Assembly: GCF_963518325.1 (NCBI RefSeq)
Contig: NZ_CAUQJB010000003.1
Span: forward strand, 62,001 to 126,000
Source of the DNA: Vagococcus_D sp963518325
GTDB taxonomy: Bacteria > Bacillota > Bacilli > Lactobacillales > Vagococcaceae
DNA: 64,000 nt
Direction: 5' to 3'
Shown here: one piece after another, positions 1 through 7,849 of the stretch
Position numbering within the stretch: position 1 is the first letter of the stretch
How the letters are laid out: every line of letters starts with the position of its first letter
Notes under the pieces: model-generated
The model's database searches: none
What the model saw: the letters and a program-made list of their open reading frames with translations, nothing else
Told to the model about the DNA's origin: nothing
Position numbers and translations under genes: made by a program

Positions 1-203
1 ATACTAAAAAGGGGAAAGGTGAATATTTTGTTGAATTTGGTCAATCGGCAGCTTGGGATACAGCTAATCATCCCGGGACTGGCGGGCAAGCAAATACAGC
101 AGCGAATTCTGTTCAACTAACTGTTCCTAAAGCAACTGCCTCAACGATGGCAGTCGGTGATTATGAAGGCATTGTTACGTGGACTTTAGCTGCTACATTA
201 TAA
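1..203 (+). CDS. WxL-domain surface protein, C-terminal fragment
   Basis: Only the last 66 codons are present; the reading frame starts at base 3 and ends with TAA at 201-203. The visible tail carries a Trp-x-Leu motif close to the C-terminus (VTWTLAATL), which is the cell-wall-binding signature of WxL proteins. These are secreted and attach non-covalently to peptidoglycan. The next gene encodes the usual WxL partner (DUF916/DUF3324), which supports the call. The start, signal peptide and upstream domains lie outside the window. Confidence 0.8.
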   Translation, partial: TKKGKGEYFVEFGQSAAWDTANHPGTGGQANTAANSVQLTVPKATASTMAVGDYEGIVTWTLAATL

Positions 204-221
204 TTAATTGAAGAACCAATT

Positions 222-257
222 AACGGATATAAGTCGAGTGAACAGCTTATATCCGTT
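222..257 (+). terminator. Hairpin between the WxL gene and its partner gene
   Basis: A perfect 12-bp inverted repeat (AACGGATATAAG / CTTATATCCGTT) with a 12-base loop follows the WxL stop codon by 18 bases. No clear T-run follows, so it may be an attenuator or mRNA-stabilising hairpin that makes the WxL transcript more abundant than the downstream genes rather than a full terminator. Confidence 0.5.
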
Positions 258-298
258 ATAAAATAAGTCATTAAAGACGACGTGGAAGGATTTTTTTT

Positions 299-1393
299 AT
301 GAAAAAACGTTCAAAAATAACCATATTTTTATTGATTTCATTTGTTTTATTTCCATTACTAGGACATCCTATTTTTGCGGATAATGTAAAGGAAAATCCC
401 GCAGGAGCTGTTGGTTTTACATACAGTATTGACTATCCGAGTAATCAAATCCAAGAAGCTGGATATTTTGATTTGTTGATGACTCCCGATCAGAAACAAA
501 CTGTCAAAATAAAGTTGTCTAACCCATCAGCTAAAAAAGTAAAAGTTTTGGTGGGAATCAACGGAGCTAAAACAAATAAAAATGGAGTCGTTGAGTTTGG
601 TGATACAGAGATTAAAAATGATAAATCCTTAAAGTTTGCTTTTGAAGACATTATCAAAGGTCCAAAAGAAGTAAGCTTGGCACCAGGAGAGAGTAAGGAT
701 TTAGAGCTAGAGATAACGATGCCCAAAACAGAATTTGATGGCGTGATTCTTGGTGGCATCCGATTAATTCGAGATGATTCAGCGGACCAAAAAGCAGGTA
801 TCTCAGGTGCCCAAATTAAGAATAAATATCAATATATTATCGGCATGACACTCCAAGTTAATCAGCATAAAGTCATGCCAGCATTAGAGTTAAATAGCGT
901 CTACGCCGATCAGTTCAATTACCAAAATACGGTCTTTATTAACTTTTCAAATACAAAAGCGGCTATGCTAAGCGATATGTCAATTGAAGTTCAAATAAGT
1001 AAACAAGGGGAAGGTAACGTATTATATGAGACGAAGAAAAAGGGGATGCGTCTGGCTCCTAATTCATTTATCGATTTTCCGGTCAGCATGCAAGGAGAAC
1101 GAATGGTTGCAGGAAATTATAGCGCTCATATCTTAGTTCAAGGCTCTGATGATGTCAGAGAGGAGTGGACCAAGGACTTCGAAATTACCAAAGAAGAAGC
1201 GGATAAGTTTAATACTCGCGATGTCGGTCTAGTTGCAGAAAAAGGAATTAATTGGCTTGTGATCACTCTAATCGCAGGTGGTGCGATACTTGGCATTGGT
1301 TTAATTTATTGGTTGCTCACCATTATAAAAACGAACCAAAAAAACAATAAAGTGTCAAAAAAAATCTCTAATCGTAGAAAAAAATCAAGGTAA
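299..1393 (+). CDS. WxL-interacting protein (DUF916 + DUF3324), membrane anchored
   Basis: This 364-residue protein has an N-terminal signal peptide (about residues 1-27), an extracellular part made of a DUF916 domain (about 30-155) and a DUF3324 domain (about 165-295), a single membrane segment at about 318-342, and a short lysine/arginine-rich cytoplasmic tail. This is the standard architecture of WxL-interacting proteins, which bind peptidoglycan and hold WxL proteins at the surface. It lies 95 bases after a WxL gene and is followed at 18 bases by the next gene, so one operon is likely. The GGAAGGA ribosome site upstream supports this ATG. Confidence 0.88.
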   Translation: MKKRSKITIFLLISFVLFPLLGHPIFADNVKENPAGAVGFTYSIDYPSNQIQEAGYFDLLMTPDQKQTVKIKLSNPSAKKVKVLVGINGAKTNKNGVVEFGDTEIKNDKSLKFAFEDIIKGPKEVSLAPGESKDLELEITMPKTEFDGVILGGIRLIRDDSADQKAGISGAQIKNKYQYIIGMTLQVNQHKVMPALELNSVYADQFNYQNTVFINFSNTKAAMLSDMSIEVQISKQGEGNVLYETKKKGMRLAPNSFIDFPVSMQGERMVAGNYSAHILVQGSDDVREEWTKDFEITKEEADKFNTRDVGLVAEKGINWLVITLIAGGAILGIGLIYWLLTIIKTNQKNNKVSKKISNRRKKSR

Positions 1394-1411
1394 GGAAAAG
1401 AGGAAAAGATA

Positions 1412-2077
1412 GTGGAAGAGCTAGAGCTAGTTTTAATCGGATTAATCGCTGCTTCGATCGTTATGGTCTTCTTCTCTTTCTTATTGTTTTTTCGAAATGT
1501 TCAAGTGACAAAAGACATTCAGCGTTTGAACGCTCGATCAACCAGTAGCAGCCGTAGAAAGAAAAAAATACGCCAAACAATTATCAAATTAAAAGGGATA
1601 AAGTATTCGAGAGTTAAAAAAGTGATTTTTTTTATGTCCCTATCAGTGATCCTAATGGCAAGTTCATTTGCCTTAAAATCATACATCTCTAGAAGTATGT
1701 CAGGTGAGGATGGTGATACCTTGGCACAAGCGTATTATCTGGTTAGAAATTTTGAAGAACAGGTCGAGTTTGCTGCAATAAAAAGTGAGGAAGAAGAGAA
1801 AGTCGTCCGTAATATTAATTATTTAGCTACAGCCATGGCAAGTTATGGCGTGTATACTGCCAGCTATTTAAATTCTGAAGAAGGACAGCTCGCATTAAAT
1901 AAGTATTATGGTGCCATTAAGGAACTAGGTATTAATAATACGGCGATGGCAAATGAGCTTTATGGTAATCAAGTATTGGCGGAGGAAACACGGAAAGATA
2001 TTAAGCGCATTAAAGCCTATGAAAAAAAAGTAGTTGACTATTATCAAATTGATACCTCTGTTTTAGAAAAAAAGTAG
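1412..2077 (+). CDS. Two-pass membrane protein of the WxL locus, unknown function
   Basis: I do not recognise the family. The 221-residue product starts at a GTG behind a GAAAAGAGGAAAAG stretch. It has a membrane segment at about residues 5-27, a strongly basic stretch at about 32-71 that should be cytoplasmic, and a second membrane segment at about 72-90. The remaining 130 residues are mostly helical and rich in Glu/Lys and should lie outside the cell. It sits 18 bases after the DUF916 gene and 9 bases before the signal peptidase homologue, so it is probably part of the same surface-protein module. Confidence 0.7.
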   Translation: MEELELVLIGLIAASIVMVFFSFLLFFRNVQVTKDIQRLNARSTSSSRRKKKIRQTIIKLKGIKYSRVKKVIFFMSLSVILMASSFALKSYISRSMSGEDGDTLAQAYYLVRNFEEQVEFAAIKSEEEEKVVRNINYLATAMASYGVYTASYLNSEEGQLALNKYYGAIKELGINNTAMANELYGNQVLAEETRKDIKRIKAYEKKVVDYYQIDTSVLEKK

Positions 2078-2086
2078 GGGCTCATT

Positions 2087-2698
2087 ATGGGAAAAAAAAG
2101 TCGTAAAAAACAATACAAACAAATCTCCAAGGGGAAAAAAAGAGGAAAAAAGTACCTGGTTAAACCCAAAATAATAAATATAAGAAGGTTGATGGCAGCT
2201 TTCGTGATATGGTTATTGATTATGGCCGTTATTTTGTCATTTTTTTTCTCTGTAACACGAATAAGAGGGTATGGCATGATTCCTAATTTTAGAGATAAGG
2301 ACATCGTGCTGTTGAATAAACGTCAGCCAATTAAACGTTTTGATGTTGTCCAATGTGAGCTGGGGAGAGGGAAAAATTTACTTCGTGTTATTGGCTTGCC
2401 AGGTGATAAAGTGGCATATAAACATGATGAGTTATTCATTAATGATGAACAAATCGATGAAAAACATTTAATAAGAGAAATTAACGAAGCACGTAAAAAT
2501 AGTGGTGTTTACACCGAAGATTTCACTAATCAATTATTGGGTGATTCTCTAGTAGTTCCTGTAGGAAGTTACATACTTTTAGGGGATAACCGGAAACATA
2601 CTAATGATAGTCGTTTATATGGTTACGTCACTTCTGATCAAATAAAAGGAGTTGTTGTCTATCGGTTGTTCCCTTTTGCAAAGGAAAAACATGCATAA
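2087..2698 (+). CDS. Signal peptidase I homologue lacking both catalytic residues
   Basis: The 203-residue protein has a basic N-terminus, one membrane segment at about residues 36-56, and recognisable S26 signal peptidase boxes. The box that normally reads SMxPT reads GMIPN here, so the nucleophilic Ser is Gly63. The box that normally reads KRVIGLPGD reads LRVIGLPGD, so the general-base Lys is Leu99. The GDNR box (166-169) and the DSR box (174-176) are intact. It should therefore be folded but inactive. The SipA/LepA proteins of streptococcal pilus islands are a known case of dead signal peptidases needed for surface assembly. A similar chaperone-like role for WxL proteins is my inference. 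Confidence 0.85.
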   Translation: MGKKSRKKQYKQISKGKKRGKKYLVKPKIINIRRLMAAFVIWLLIMAVILSFFFSVTRIRGYGMIPNFRDKDIVLLNKRQPIKRFDVVQCELGRGKNLLRVIGLPGDKVAYKHDELFINDEQIDEKHLIREINEARKNSGVYTEDFTNQLLGDSLVVPVGSYILLGDNRKHTNDSRLYGYVTSDQIKGVVVYRLFPFAKEKHA

Positions 2699-2728
2699 GA
2701 ACAAAATAACGGATTAGGAGGTGGATAT

Positions 2729-3256
2729 ATGAATTCGATGGTTTACTTCAATACGGAACTTAGTGAGGTTGAAAAAACTCGCCTATTAGTAAGTTTGAAA
2801 AAAGAAGGAATTAAGGATGATGAAATCATTAGCATGGTGTCACTTAATAATCAGGCAAGCATTAATGAATTATTGCAAGTCCTTCAGTACTCAAAAGAGC
2901 TTAGAGTCTATGATTATCAATCATTATCCTTAACTATTTTTGAATTTAGCAAGTTGTATACAGTTCTGGAAAAGAATCAAATTGTCTTGCGATTTATAAA
3001 GGAGAAGGAGGCGTTTTTAGATATTTTTCAATTAGTCATCGTTCAGGAAAAGTCAGTGTCTTCAAAACGAATGAAAGAATCTGCTAGGGAGGCCAAAAAA
3101 AATAATCGGACTTGGGGCCGACCAACAATTGATCAAACCATTCAAAAAAAAATTTACCGGCTCTATCATATTGAAAAGAAACCCATTCGTGAGGTAGCTA
3201 GATATTGCAATGTGTCAGTTGGGACCGTGTCTAAGTATATTAAGATGGAGAATTAA
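2729..3256 (+). CDS. HTH protein resembling a catalytically dead serine recombinase
   Basis: The 175-residue protein ends in a resolvase/Hin-type helix-turn-helix (about residues 128-171, beginning WGRPTIDQ and containing REVARYCNVSVGTVSKYI). The N-terminal 125 residues have the length and rough pattern of a resolvase catalytic domain, but the YARVST motif with its Ser nucleophile and the RLGRS arginine motif are absent (SLSLT at the aligned site, about 65-69). It is therefore unlikely to recombine DNA and more likely regulates the WxL operon it closes. The strong AGGAGG site 8 bases upstream supports the start. The resolvase relation is based on pattern only. Confidence 0.6.
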   Translation: MNSMVYFNTELSEVEKTRLLVSLKKEGIKDDEIISMVSLNNQASINELLQVLQYSKELRVYDYQSLSLTIFEFSKLYTVLEKNQIVLRFIKEKEAFLDIFQLVIVQEKSVSSKRMKESAREAKKNNRTWGRPTIDQTIQKKIYRLYHIEKKPIREVARYCNVSVGTVSKYIKMEN

Positions 3257-3699
3257 TAAAGCTTGAGTTAGTTAGGGAATACTCAATTAAACATGAATAG
3301 TAACCGCAGGCCCACTCACAAAATCTAGCACCTAGTATGAAGGCTATCTGTCAGTAAAAGTTTGGTTACGAGCAATGTCGATAGTTAATCAATACGTTTC
3401 CCTTGAACACTATCTGGTTGCTATGTTCAGATGGCGATGTAATTAAATGTTTTTTTTGTCTGTTTTATGGGGATCAAAAGGTGTGATGTAGGGCATTCTA
3501 TTTATAGGAACACGCAATTATTTACTCAATAAAAGGAGCGCCAATTGATTAGTGAAACCTGTTATTGCGCCAGAGGAAATGTTTAAATGACGTTAACTAA
3601 ACGAGATGTCAGCTAGTGTCAATTAGGTGGAGAAAGCAAAAAGCAATAGTCTCACCTCGAATGGTGAGCCATTGCTTTTTGCATAAGTCAGTAATCTAA
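3257..3699. other. Intergenic stretch between the WxL locus and the ABC operon
   Basis: No credible reading frame or RNA gene was found here. Just after the HTH gene there is a short inverted repeat TTGAGT/ACTCAA (3263-3286) without a T-run. The strong bidirectional terminator at 3636-3682 closes the region. The rest is AT-rich and unremarkable. Confidence 0.5.
3636..3682. terminator. Bidirectional terminator between convergent operons
   Basis: GCAAAAAGCAAT (3636-3647) pairs with ATTGCTTTTTGC (3671-3682), and CTCACC (3651-3656) with GGTGAG (3663-3668). T-runs are present within the arm on both strands. It sits between the plus-strand WxL operon and the end of the minus-strand ABC operon. Confidence 0.8.
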
Positions 3700-4470
3700 T
3701 TAACTTCTCAACCCGCGGCCCTTTTCAATTAAGTACCAACAAACGGCGTAGAGCACAACGATGAACAGAATTAAAATGGAAATAGATAGGAAAATTGGCA
3801 CATCAATGACCCCAAGAAAGCCGTAACGGAAACCTGAAATCATATAGACAATCGGGTTGACTTTTGAAATAGCCTGCCAAATTGGCGGCAACATAGAGAT
3901 GGAATAAAAGACCCCACCCAAATACGTTAAAGGCTGTAAGACAAAAGTTGGGACGATCGAGACATCATCAAAAGACTGAGCAAAAATCCCATTTAACAAG
4001 CCTGCTAATGAGAACAAAATAGCTGTCATTAGAAGCGTGATAATCACAAACAGCCATGAATGAACAAATAGTGGCACAAAGAAAAGAGAAATAATGGTCA
4101 CAAGAGCTCCCACTAGGATACTTCGACCAAGACCGCCTATGACAAATCCCCAAATAATAACATGAGTGGGCACTGGTGCAATTAACAGTTCTTCAATATT
4201 TTTCTGAAATTTCTGTGAGAAAAAGGAAGAGGCCACATTGGAATAAGCGCTAGTAATAACAGACATCATAATAAGACCGGGCACAATAAATTCCATATAA
4301 GAGAAGCCGGCCATCTCGCCAATTCGACCGCCAATCAGATTACCAAAAATAACAAAATAAAGTGAAGTAGTAATCACTGGTGGCACAAGGGTTTGAATCC
4401 AAATGCGCAAATAGCGATTGGTTTCTTTGACTGCGAGGCTTTTTAAAGCCGTGTAATAGAGATTAAACAT
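3700..4470 (-). CDS. yadH: ABC-2 type transport permease, YadH-like
   Basis: The 256-residue protein has about six membrane segments and the ABC-2 membrane fold, with the stretch LNGIFAQSFDDVSIVPTF typical of this family. Its length equals that of E. coli YadH, and remembered YadH sequence matches it over almost every block (for example FIVPGLIMMSVIT and NPIVYMISGFRYGFLG). It should form the channel of an exporter powered by the ATPase encoded immediately upstream; the two genes overlap by 8 bases. The substrate is unknown. The closeness to a gammaproteobacterial protein is unusual for a Firmicute and should be checked by search. Confidence 0.88.
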   Translation of the reverse strand: MFNLYYTALKSLAVKETNRYLRIWIQTLVPPVITTSLYFVIFGNLIGGRIGEMAGFSYMEFIVPGLIMMSVITSAYSNVASSFFSQKFQKNIEELLIAPVPTHVIIWGFVIGGLGRSILVGALVTIISLFFVPLFVHSWLFVIITLLMTAILFSLAGLLNGIFAQSFDDVSIVPTFVLQPLTYLGGVFYSISMLPPIWQAISKVNPIVYMISGFRYGFLGVIDVPIFLSISILILFIVVLYAVCWYLIEKGRGLRS

Positions 4471-5398
4471 TATTTTCCTCCACTTGGTGTTTGTCTTCGG
4501 TAATTTTTAGAAACAGTTCTTCCAAGCGATTGGATTTATTGCGCATGGACAGAACCTTTATGCCTTGTTGGCTAAGCTGTTCGAAAATATCGTTGATCCC
4601 TTGATTGCGTTCGACTTCTACGGCTAAGGTTAGCTCATCTTCAAAGGTGCTGTCATAACCGGTAATCTCAGGCTTACGATCAGACGGAGCTAAATCAAAG
4701 ATAAAGGTTTCAAACTGCAATTTGCCTAAAAGAGATTTCATGCTGGTATTTTCAATTAATTCACCGGATTGAATAATGCCGATATGGCGACAGAGCATTT
4801 CGGCTTCCTCCAGATAATGGGTCGTAAGGATAATCGTCGTGCCACTTTCATTTAATTCTCTTAAATAGACCCACATCTCACGCCTTAGTTCAATATCAAC
4901 ACCGGCTGTTGGTTCATCTAGAATCAGCAGGCGAGGTTCATGCATTAAAGCACGGGCAATCATTAAGCGCCGTTTCATTCCCCCCGAAAGCATCCGAGCT
5001 CGTTCATGGCGTTTTTCCCAGAGTCCTGATTGTTTTAGATAAGTTTCACTGCGTTTCATGGCTTCTTTGCGAGGGACACCGTAATAACCAGCTTGGTTAA
5101 CGACGATTTGTTGAACCGTTTCAAAAGGATTAAAGTTGAACTCCTGAGGGACTAAACCGATTTGTTGCTTGGCTCGGACTAAATCAGTGTCAAGATCGTA
5201 ATCAAAGACTTTGACTTTCCCAGATGTTTTGTTGACCAGTGACGTGATAATGCCAATGGTAGTGGATTTACCTGCACCGTTAGGACCTAATAAAGCGTAA
5301 AAGTCGCCTTCTTCGACAGTTAAATTAATCCCACGTAAAGCTTTAACGCCTGTTGCATATTCTTTTTTTAAATTGGTTAGTTCGAGTGCATAGGTCAT
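4463..5398 (-). CDS. yadG: ABC transporter ATP-binding protein, YadG-like
   Basis: The 311-residue ATPase has Walker A GPNGAGKS (38-45), the LSGGMKRR signature, Walker B LLILDEPTAGVD and a C-terminal extension of about 80 residues. The blocks LVPQEFNFNPFETVQQ and NQAGYYGV are nearly the same as in E. coli YadG as I remember it (308 residues). It partners with the permease encoded next. The start overlaps the stop of the arsR-type gene (ATGA), so the three genes form one translationally coupled operon. Its context under an ArsR regulator suggests export linked to metal or thiol stress, but the substrate cannot be read from the sequence. Confidence 0.9.
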   Translation of the reverse strand: MTYALELTNLKKEYATGVKALRGINLTVEEGDFYALLGPNGAGKSTTIGIITSLVNKTSGKVKVFDYDLDTDLVRAKQQIGLVPQEFNFNPFETVQQIVVNQAGYYGVPRKEAMKRSETYLKQSGLWEKRHERARMLSGGMKRRLMIARALMHEPRLLILDEPTAGVDIELRREMWVYLRELNESGTTIILTTHYLEEAEMLCRHIGIIQSGELIENTSMKSLLGKLQFETFIFDLAPSDRKPEITGYDSTFEDELTLAVEVERNQGINDIFEQLSQQGIKVLSMRNKSNRLEELFLKITEDKHQVEENNV

Positions 5399-5757
5399 GT
5401 TTTAGTTTTCTCCTTATTGGGTTGGTTACTTGAGGTGTTTTTGGGGCTGCAACTGCAGTCCGAATGTTGGCAAAGACAGGCTTCGCCAGTGGAAAGTAAT
5501 TGGGTCATGTCGCACATAAAGGATTTAACAAAATCCTCTCTCAAGGTGTAGTGATGCCATTGACTTTGTTTAGTAACAGAAACAATCCCCGCCTTTTCCA
5601 GAACTTTCATGTGATGAGAAAGGGTGGGTTGAGTAAAGTCAAAATGGGTTAAAACATCACAGGCACAGAGACTGCCAGATGAAAGAAGATCGATGATTTT
5701 CATTCGTTTAGGGTCAGCCATCGCTTTAAGAGTTGCTGAAATTCTGTCATAATTCAT
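5395..5757 (-). CDS. ArsR-family metalloregulator
   Basis: The 120-residue winged-helix repressor has the ArsR recognition region (about residues 43-60, containing TQPTLSHHMKVLEKAGIV). Cys31 and Cys33 in the CACD motif match the arsenic/antimony-sensing cysteines of the classical ArsR helix. A second cysteine group near the C-terminus (Cys94, 96, 101, 103) could also bind metal. It is the first gene of the operon with the YadG/YadH exporter. A long inverted repeat overlaps its own promoter, so it probably represses the whole operon. The inducer could be As/Sb or another thiophilic ion; this is inferred from the CxC motif. Confidence 0.85.
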   Translation of the reverse strand: MNYDRISATLKAMADPKRMKIIDLLSSGSLCACDVLTHFDFTQPTLSHHMKVLEKAGIVSVTKQSQWHHYTLREDFVKSFMCDMTQLLSTGEACLCQHSDCSCSPKNTSSNQPNKEKTKT

Positions 5758-6062
5758 GGTGATTCCTCCTCTTACTACAGTCTCCTCTTAGTCCTCATGG
5801 TCTTGCATACATAGATTACCATCGATGTTAAATATAGATGATAATCTATGTATTGTCAAGGGGAACAAGCAATAAAATCACCATAGTTAAGAGCCTAGGC
5901 GACCTTTCCTAGTATTTGGGACTACCTATGTGATAAACTAAGGCTATTGACATTGTTGACAGTCATTCCTAATCCGTTGCTACAAAGAAATTGATGACAG
6001 CAACGTGTCTTTTCGTGTAGTAGTTCATTAGAATTATATAGGCCGGGATGGAGGAAAGGAAG
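5758..6062. other. Intergenic region between arsR and the S51 peptidase gene
   Basis: It carries the arsR promoter/operator described separately and, on the other side, an AT-rich stretch leading to the GGAGG site of the peptidase gene. No small gene was found. Confidence 0.5.
5809..5859 (-). promoter_or_regulatory. Promoter and ArsR-type operator of the minus-strand ABC operon
   Basis: On the minus strand a TTGACA box (5854-5859) is followed after exactly 17 bases by TATATT (5831-5836). An imperfect long inverted repeat (ACATAGATTAcCATC / GATGaTAATCTATGT, 5809-5851) covers the spacer and -10. The placement fits autorepression by the ArsR protein encoded just downstream. Confidence 0.75.
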
Positions 6063-6725
6063 TTGACAACACGTTATTATTTCAGTTGGTTTAATGAGGG
6101 GCTACCGGAAAGGTTAATTAAAGCCTTGCAGAGAGATATCAGTGACAGAAAATCCCTGGTGATGATTAATGGGCAACCGACCAAGTTTGATTACCCTGAT
6201 ATCAGCTTGGTAAAAGACAGATGGCTAACACCAGCAAGTATTGTCTTTGATAAGTATCACATGATTGACTATCGGAAAACGAAATCAGAAGCACATCAGC
6301 TTTTACAAGAGGCTTCAGTTATTTTTTTATGTGGTGGAGTAACGATGGATCTGCATGAGTTTATCGTAGCTTATGACTTATCAGATGTGATTAATAAAAC
6401 ATCAGGAGTCATTTTAGGCGCAAGTGCTGGGGCGATTAATATGTCTCGTCAATGGCTGTGCTCGAAACAAACAGGAAGTCTGGTTGAAAGGAGTTCCGTA
6501 TGCGAGGGCCTAGGATTGGATGATTTTTTCTTCTGCTCTAAGGCAAATTTGACCTTAGATGATAATGAGTTGATAGATGAACTTCTGCCTTTGTCCCAAC
6601 GCTTTGACAGTTATCTAGCAATCAATGAAGGGGCCATCCGTATTAAAAAAGGCCAGATGGGGATTTTTGGGGAGGTCCACCGTTTGTCTCAAGGACAGCT
6701 CAAACAAATGCCAGAGACGTTCTAA
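6063..6725 (+). CDS. Peptidase E-like protein (family S51)
   Basis: The product has the S51 class-I-glutaminase-like fold signature LCGG followed by GASAGAINMS, whose Ser is the expected nucleophile in the GxSAGA elbow. The length (220 residues) fits the family. I chose the TTG at 6063 because the only good ribosome site (GGAGGAAAGG at 6050-6059) lies 3' of the ATG at 6048 and 8 bases 5' of this TTG. S51 enzymes cleave Asp-X dipeptides or act on cyanophycin-like or unknown substrates. No partner gene indicates which. Confidence 0.75.
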   Translation: MTTRYYFSWFNEGLPERLIKALQRDISDRKSLVMINGQPTKFDYPDISLVKDRWLTPASIVFDKYHMIDYRKTKSEAHQLLQEASVIFLCGGVTMDLHEFIVAYDLSDVINKTSGVILGASAGAINMSRQWLCSKQTGSLVERSSVCEGLGLDDFFFCSKANLTLDDNELIDELLPLSQRFDSYLAINEGAIRIKKGQMGIFGEVHRLSQGQLKQMPETF

Positions 6726-6830
6726 CCACTATTGGCGCACAATTACTGAACAAAACGAAACAAAGCTGGGCAAAGATAACTAGCTTATAAGCGATCCAGT
6801 TAATTAAAATAGGCAGCAGAGGAGAAAAAA

Positions 6831-7571
6831 ATGAGAAATATCAAACTAACGATTGAATACGATGGCAGACGCTATCTTGGCTGGCAGCGATTAGGGGACT
6901 CTGATAACACCATTCAAGGTAAAATTGAGGGGGTCTTAACACAAATGACGGGTGAACCAGTTGAAATTATCGGCTCGGGACGAACCGATGCAGGGGCTCA
7001 TGCCAGAGGGCAAGTGGCTAATTTCAAAACTACTTCAACGATTGAACGGGCTAAGATGAGTGAATTTTTGAATCGCTATCTGCCTCAGGATATTATTGTT
7101 AAAGATGTGGAAGAAGTTCCTGAAAGATTTCATGCGCGGTACAATGCTAGCGGTAAACAATACAGTTATTATGTGTGGAATAACGTGATTCCATCAGCTT
7201 TTGAACGCAATTATAGTTTTCATTATCCCCTGTCATTAGATGTTGAGAAGATGAATGAGGCTTGTCTGAAATTAGTGGGGAAACATGATTTTCTTGGCTT
7301 TTCCTCTCTTAAGAAATCAAAAAAATCGACGATCAGAACAATTGAGGAATTGGCGATTGAGCAAGACGGTAGTTTGCTTCGTTTTAGGTTTGTTGGCAAT
7401 GGCTTCTTGTACAATATGGTCAGAATTATAACCGGAACGCTCTTGGAAATCGGTGCAGGAAAATTACCAGTCGACTCGATTGATGAAATTTTCGAACATC
7501 AAATCAGACAGCATGCAGGTGAGACGGTCCCTTCCCATGGATTATTTCTTGATGAGGTCTATTACCGTTAA
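6831..7571 (+). CDS. truA: tRNA pseudouridine(38-40) synthase TruA
   Basis: The 246-residue enzyme isomerises uridines 38-40 in the anticodon arm of tRNAs. It starts with the family's IKLTIEYDGRRYLGWQ and carries the catalytic Asp in GSGRTDAGAHARGQVA. The C-terminal half contains FRFVGNGFLYNMVRIITGTL, also typical. The length matches other TruA proteins. In many Firmicutes truA follows ECF transporter genes; here it stands between an S51 peptidase and the yhf operon, so the context is not informative. Confidence 0.97.
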   Translation: MRNIKLTIEYDGRRYLGWQRLGDSDNTIQGKIEGVLTQMTGEPVEIIGSGRTDAGAHARGQVANFKTTSTIERAKMSEFLNRYLPQDIIVKDVEEVPERFHARYNASGKQYSYYVWNNVIPSAFERNYSFHYPLSLDVEKMNEACLKLVGKHDFLGFSSLKKSKKSTIRTIEELAIEQDGSLLRFRFVGNGFLYNMVRIITGTLLEIGAGKLPVDSIDEIFEHQIRQHAGETVPSHGLFLDEVYYR

Positions 7572-7676
7572 AGTAGCAAGCTTAAGTCAGTTATAATAAC
7601 TGACAAAATGAGTTCGGCTGTTATGAGAAAAGTAATAGCTGAACTTGTTTTAAATATATTTTTCGGTTTTGAAAAA

Positions 7677-7726
7677 AACGGCTGAAAACACTGTCATTCA
7701 TAACTTTCTTTTCGCTAACGGCTGAA
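7677..7726 (+). repeat. Direct repeat AACGGCTGAA upstream of the yhf operon
   Basis: Two identical decamers lie at 7677-7686 and 7717-7726, exactly 40 bases apart, upstream of the operon promoter at 7756. Further CGGCTG cores occur at 7615. They could be activator sites for the YhfZ-type regulator encoded in the operon; this is inference. Confidence 0.4.
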
Positions 7727-7755
7727 TTTTTAGCTTAGCACTGAAAAGAGAGGGC

Positions 7756-7784
7756 TTGCATTTTTGATTCCCCCACTCTATAAT
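7756..7784 (+). promoter_or_regulatory. Sigma-A promoter of the yhf operon
   Basis: TTGCAT (7756-7761) and TATAAT (7779-7784) are separated by exactly 17 bases. The distance to the first start codon (7850) is about 60 bases. It is the only strong promoter seen before the eight-gene run. Confidence 0.75.
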
Positions 7785-7849
7785 GAGGTTGTATTAATTC
7801 TTTTATCTCAAAATACAAAAAAATGTATATTCAAAAAGGAGGAATTTCA

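Noticed and set aside
3257..3635. Hidden gene or RNA after the WxL locus
   Set aside because: No open frame with a ribosome site, no promoter-terminator pair and no repeats beyond a 6-bp inverted repeat.
6048..6062. ATG at 6048 as start of the S51 peptidase
   Set aside because: The Shine-Dalgarno sequence GGAGGAAAGG lies after this ATG and fits the TTG at 6063.
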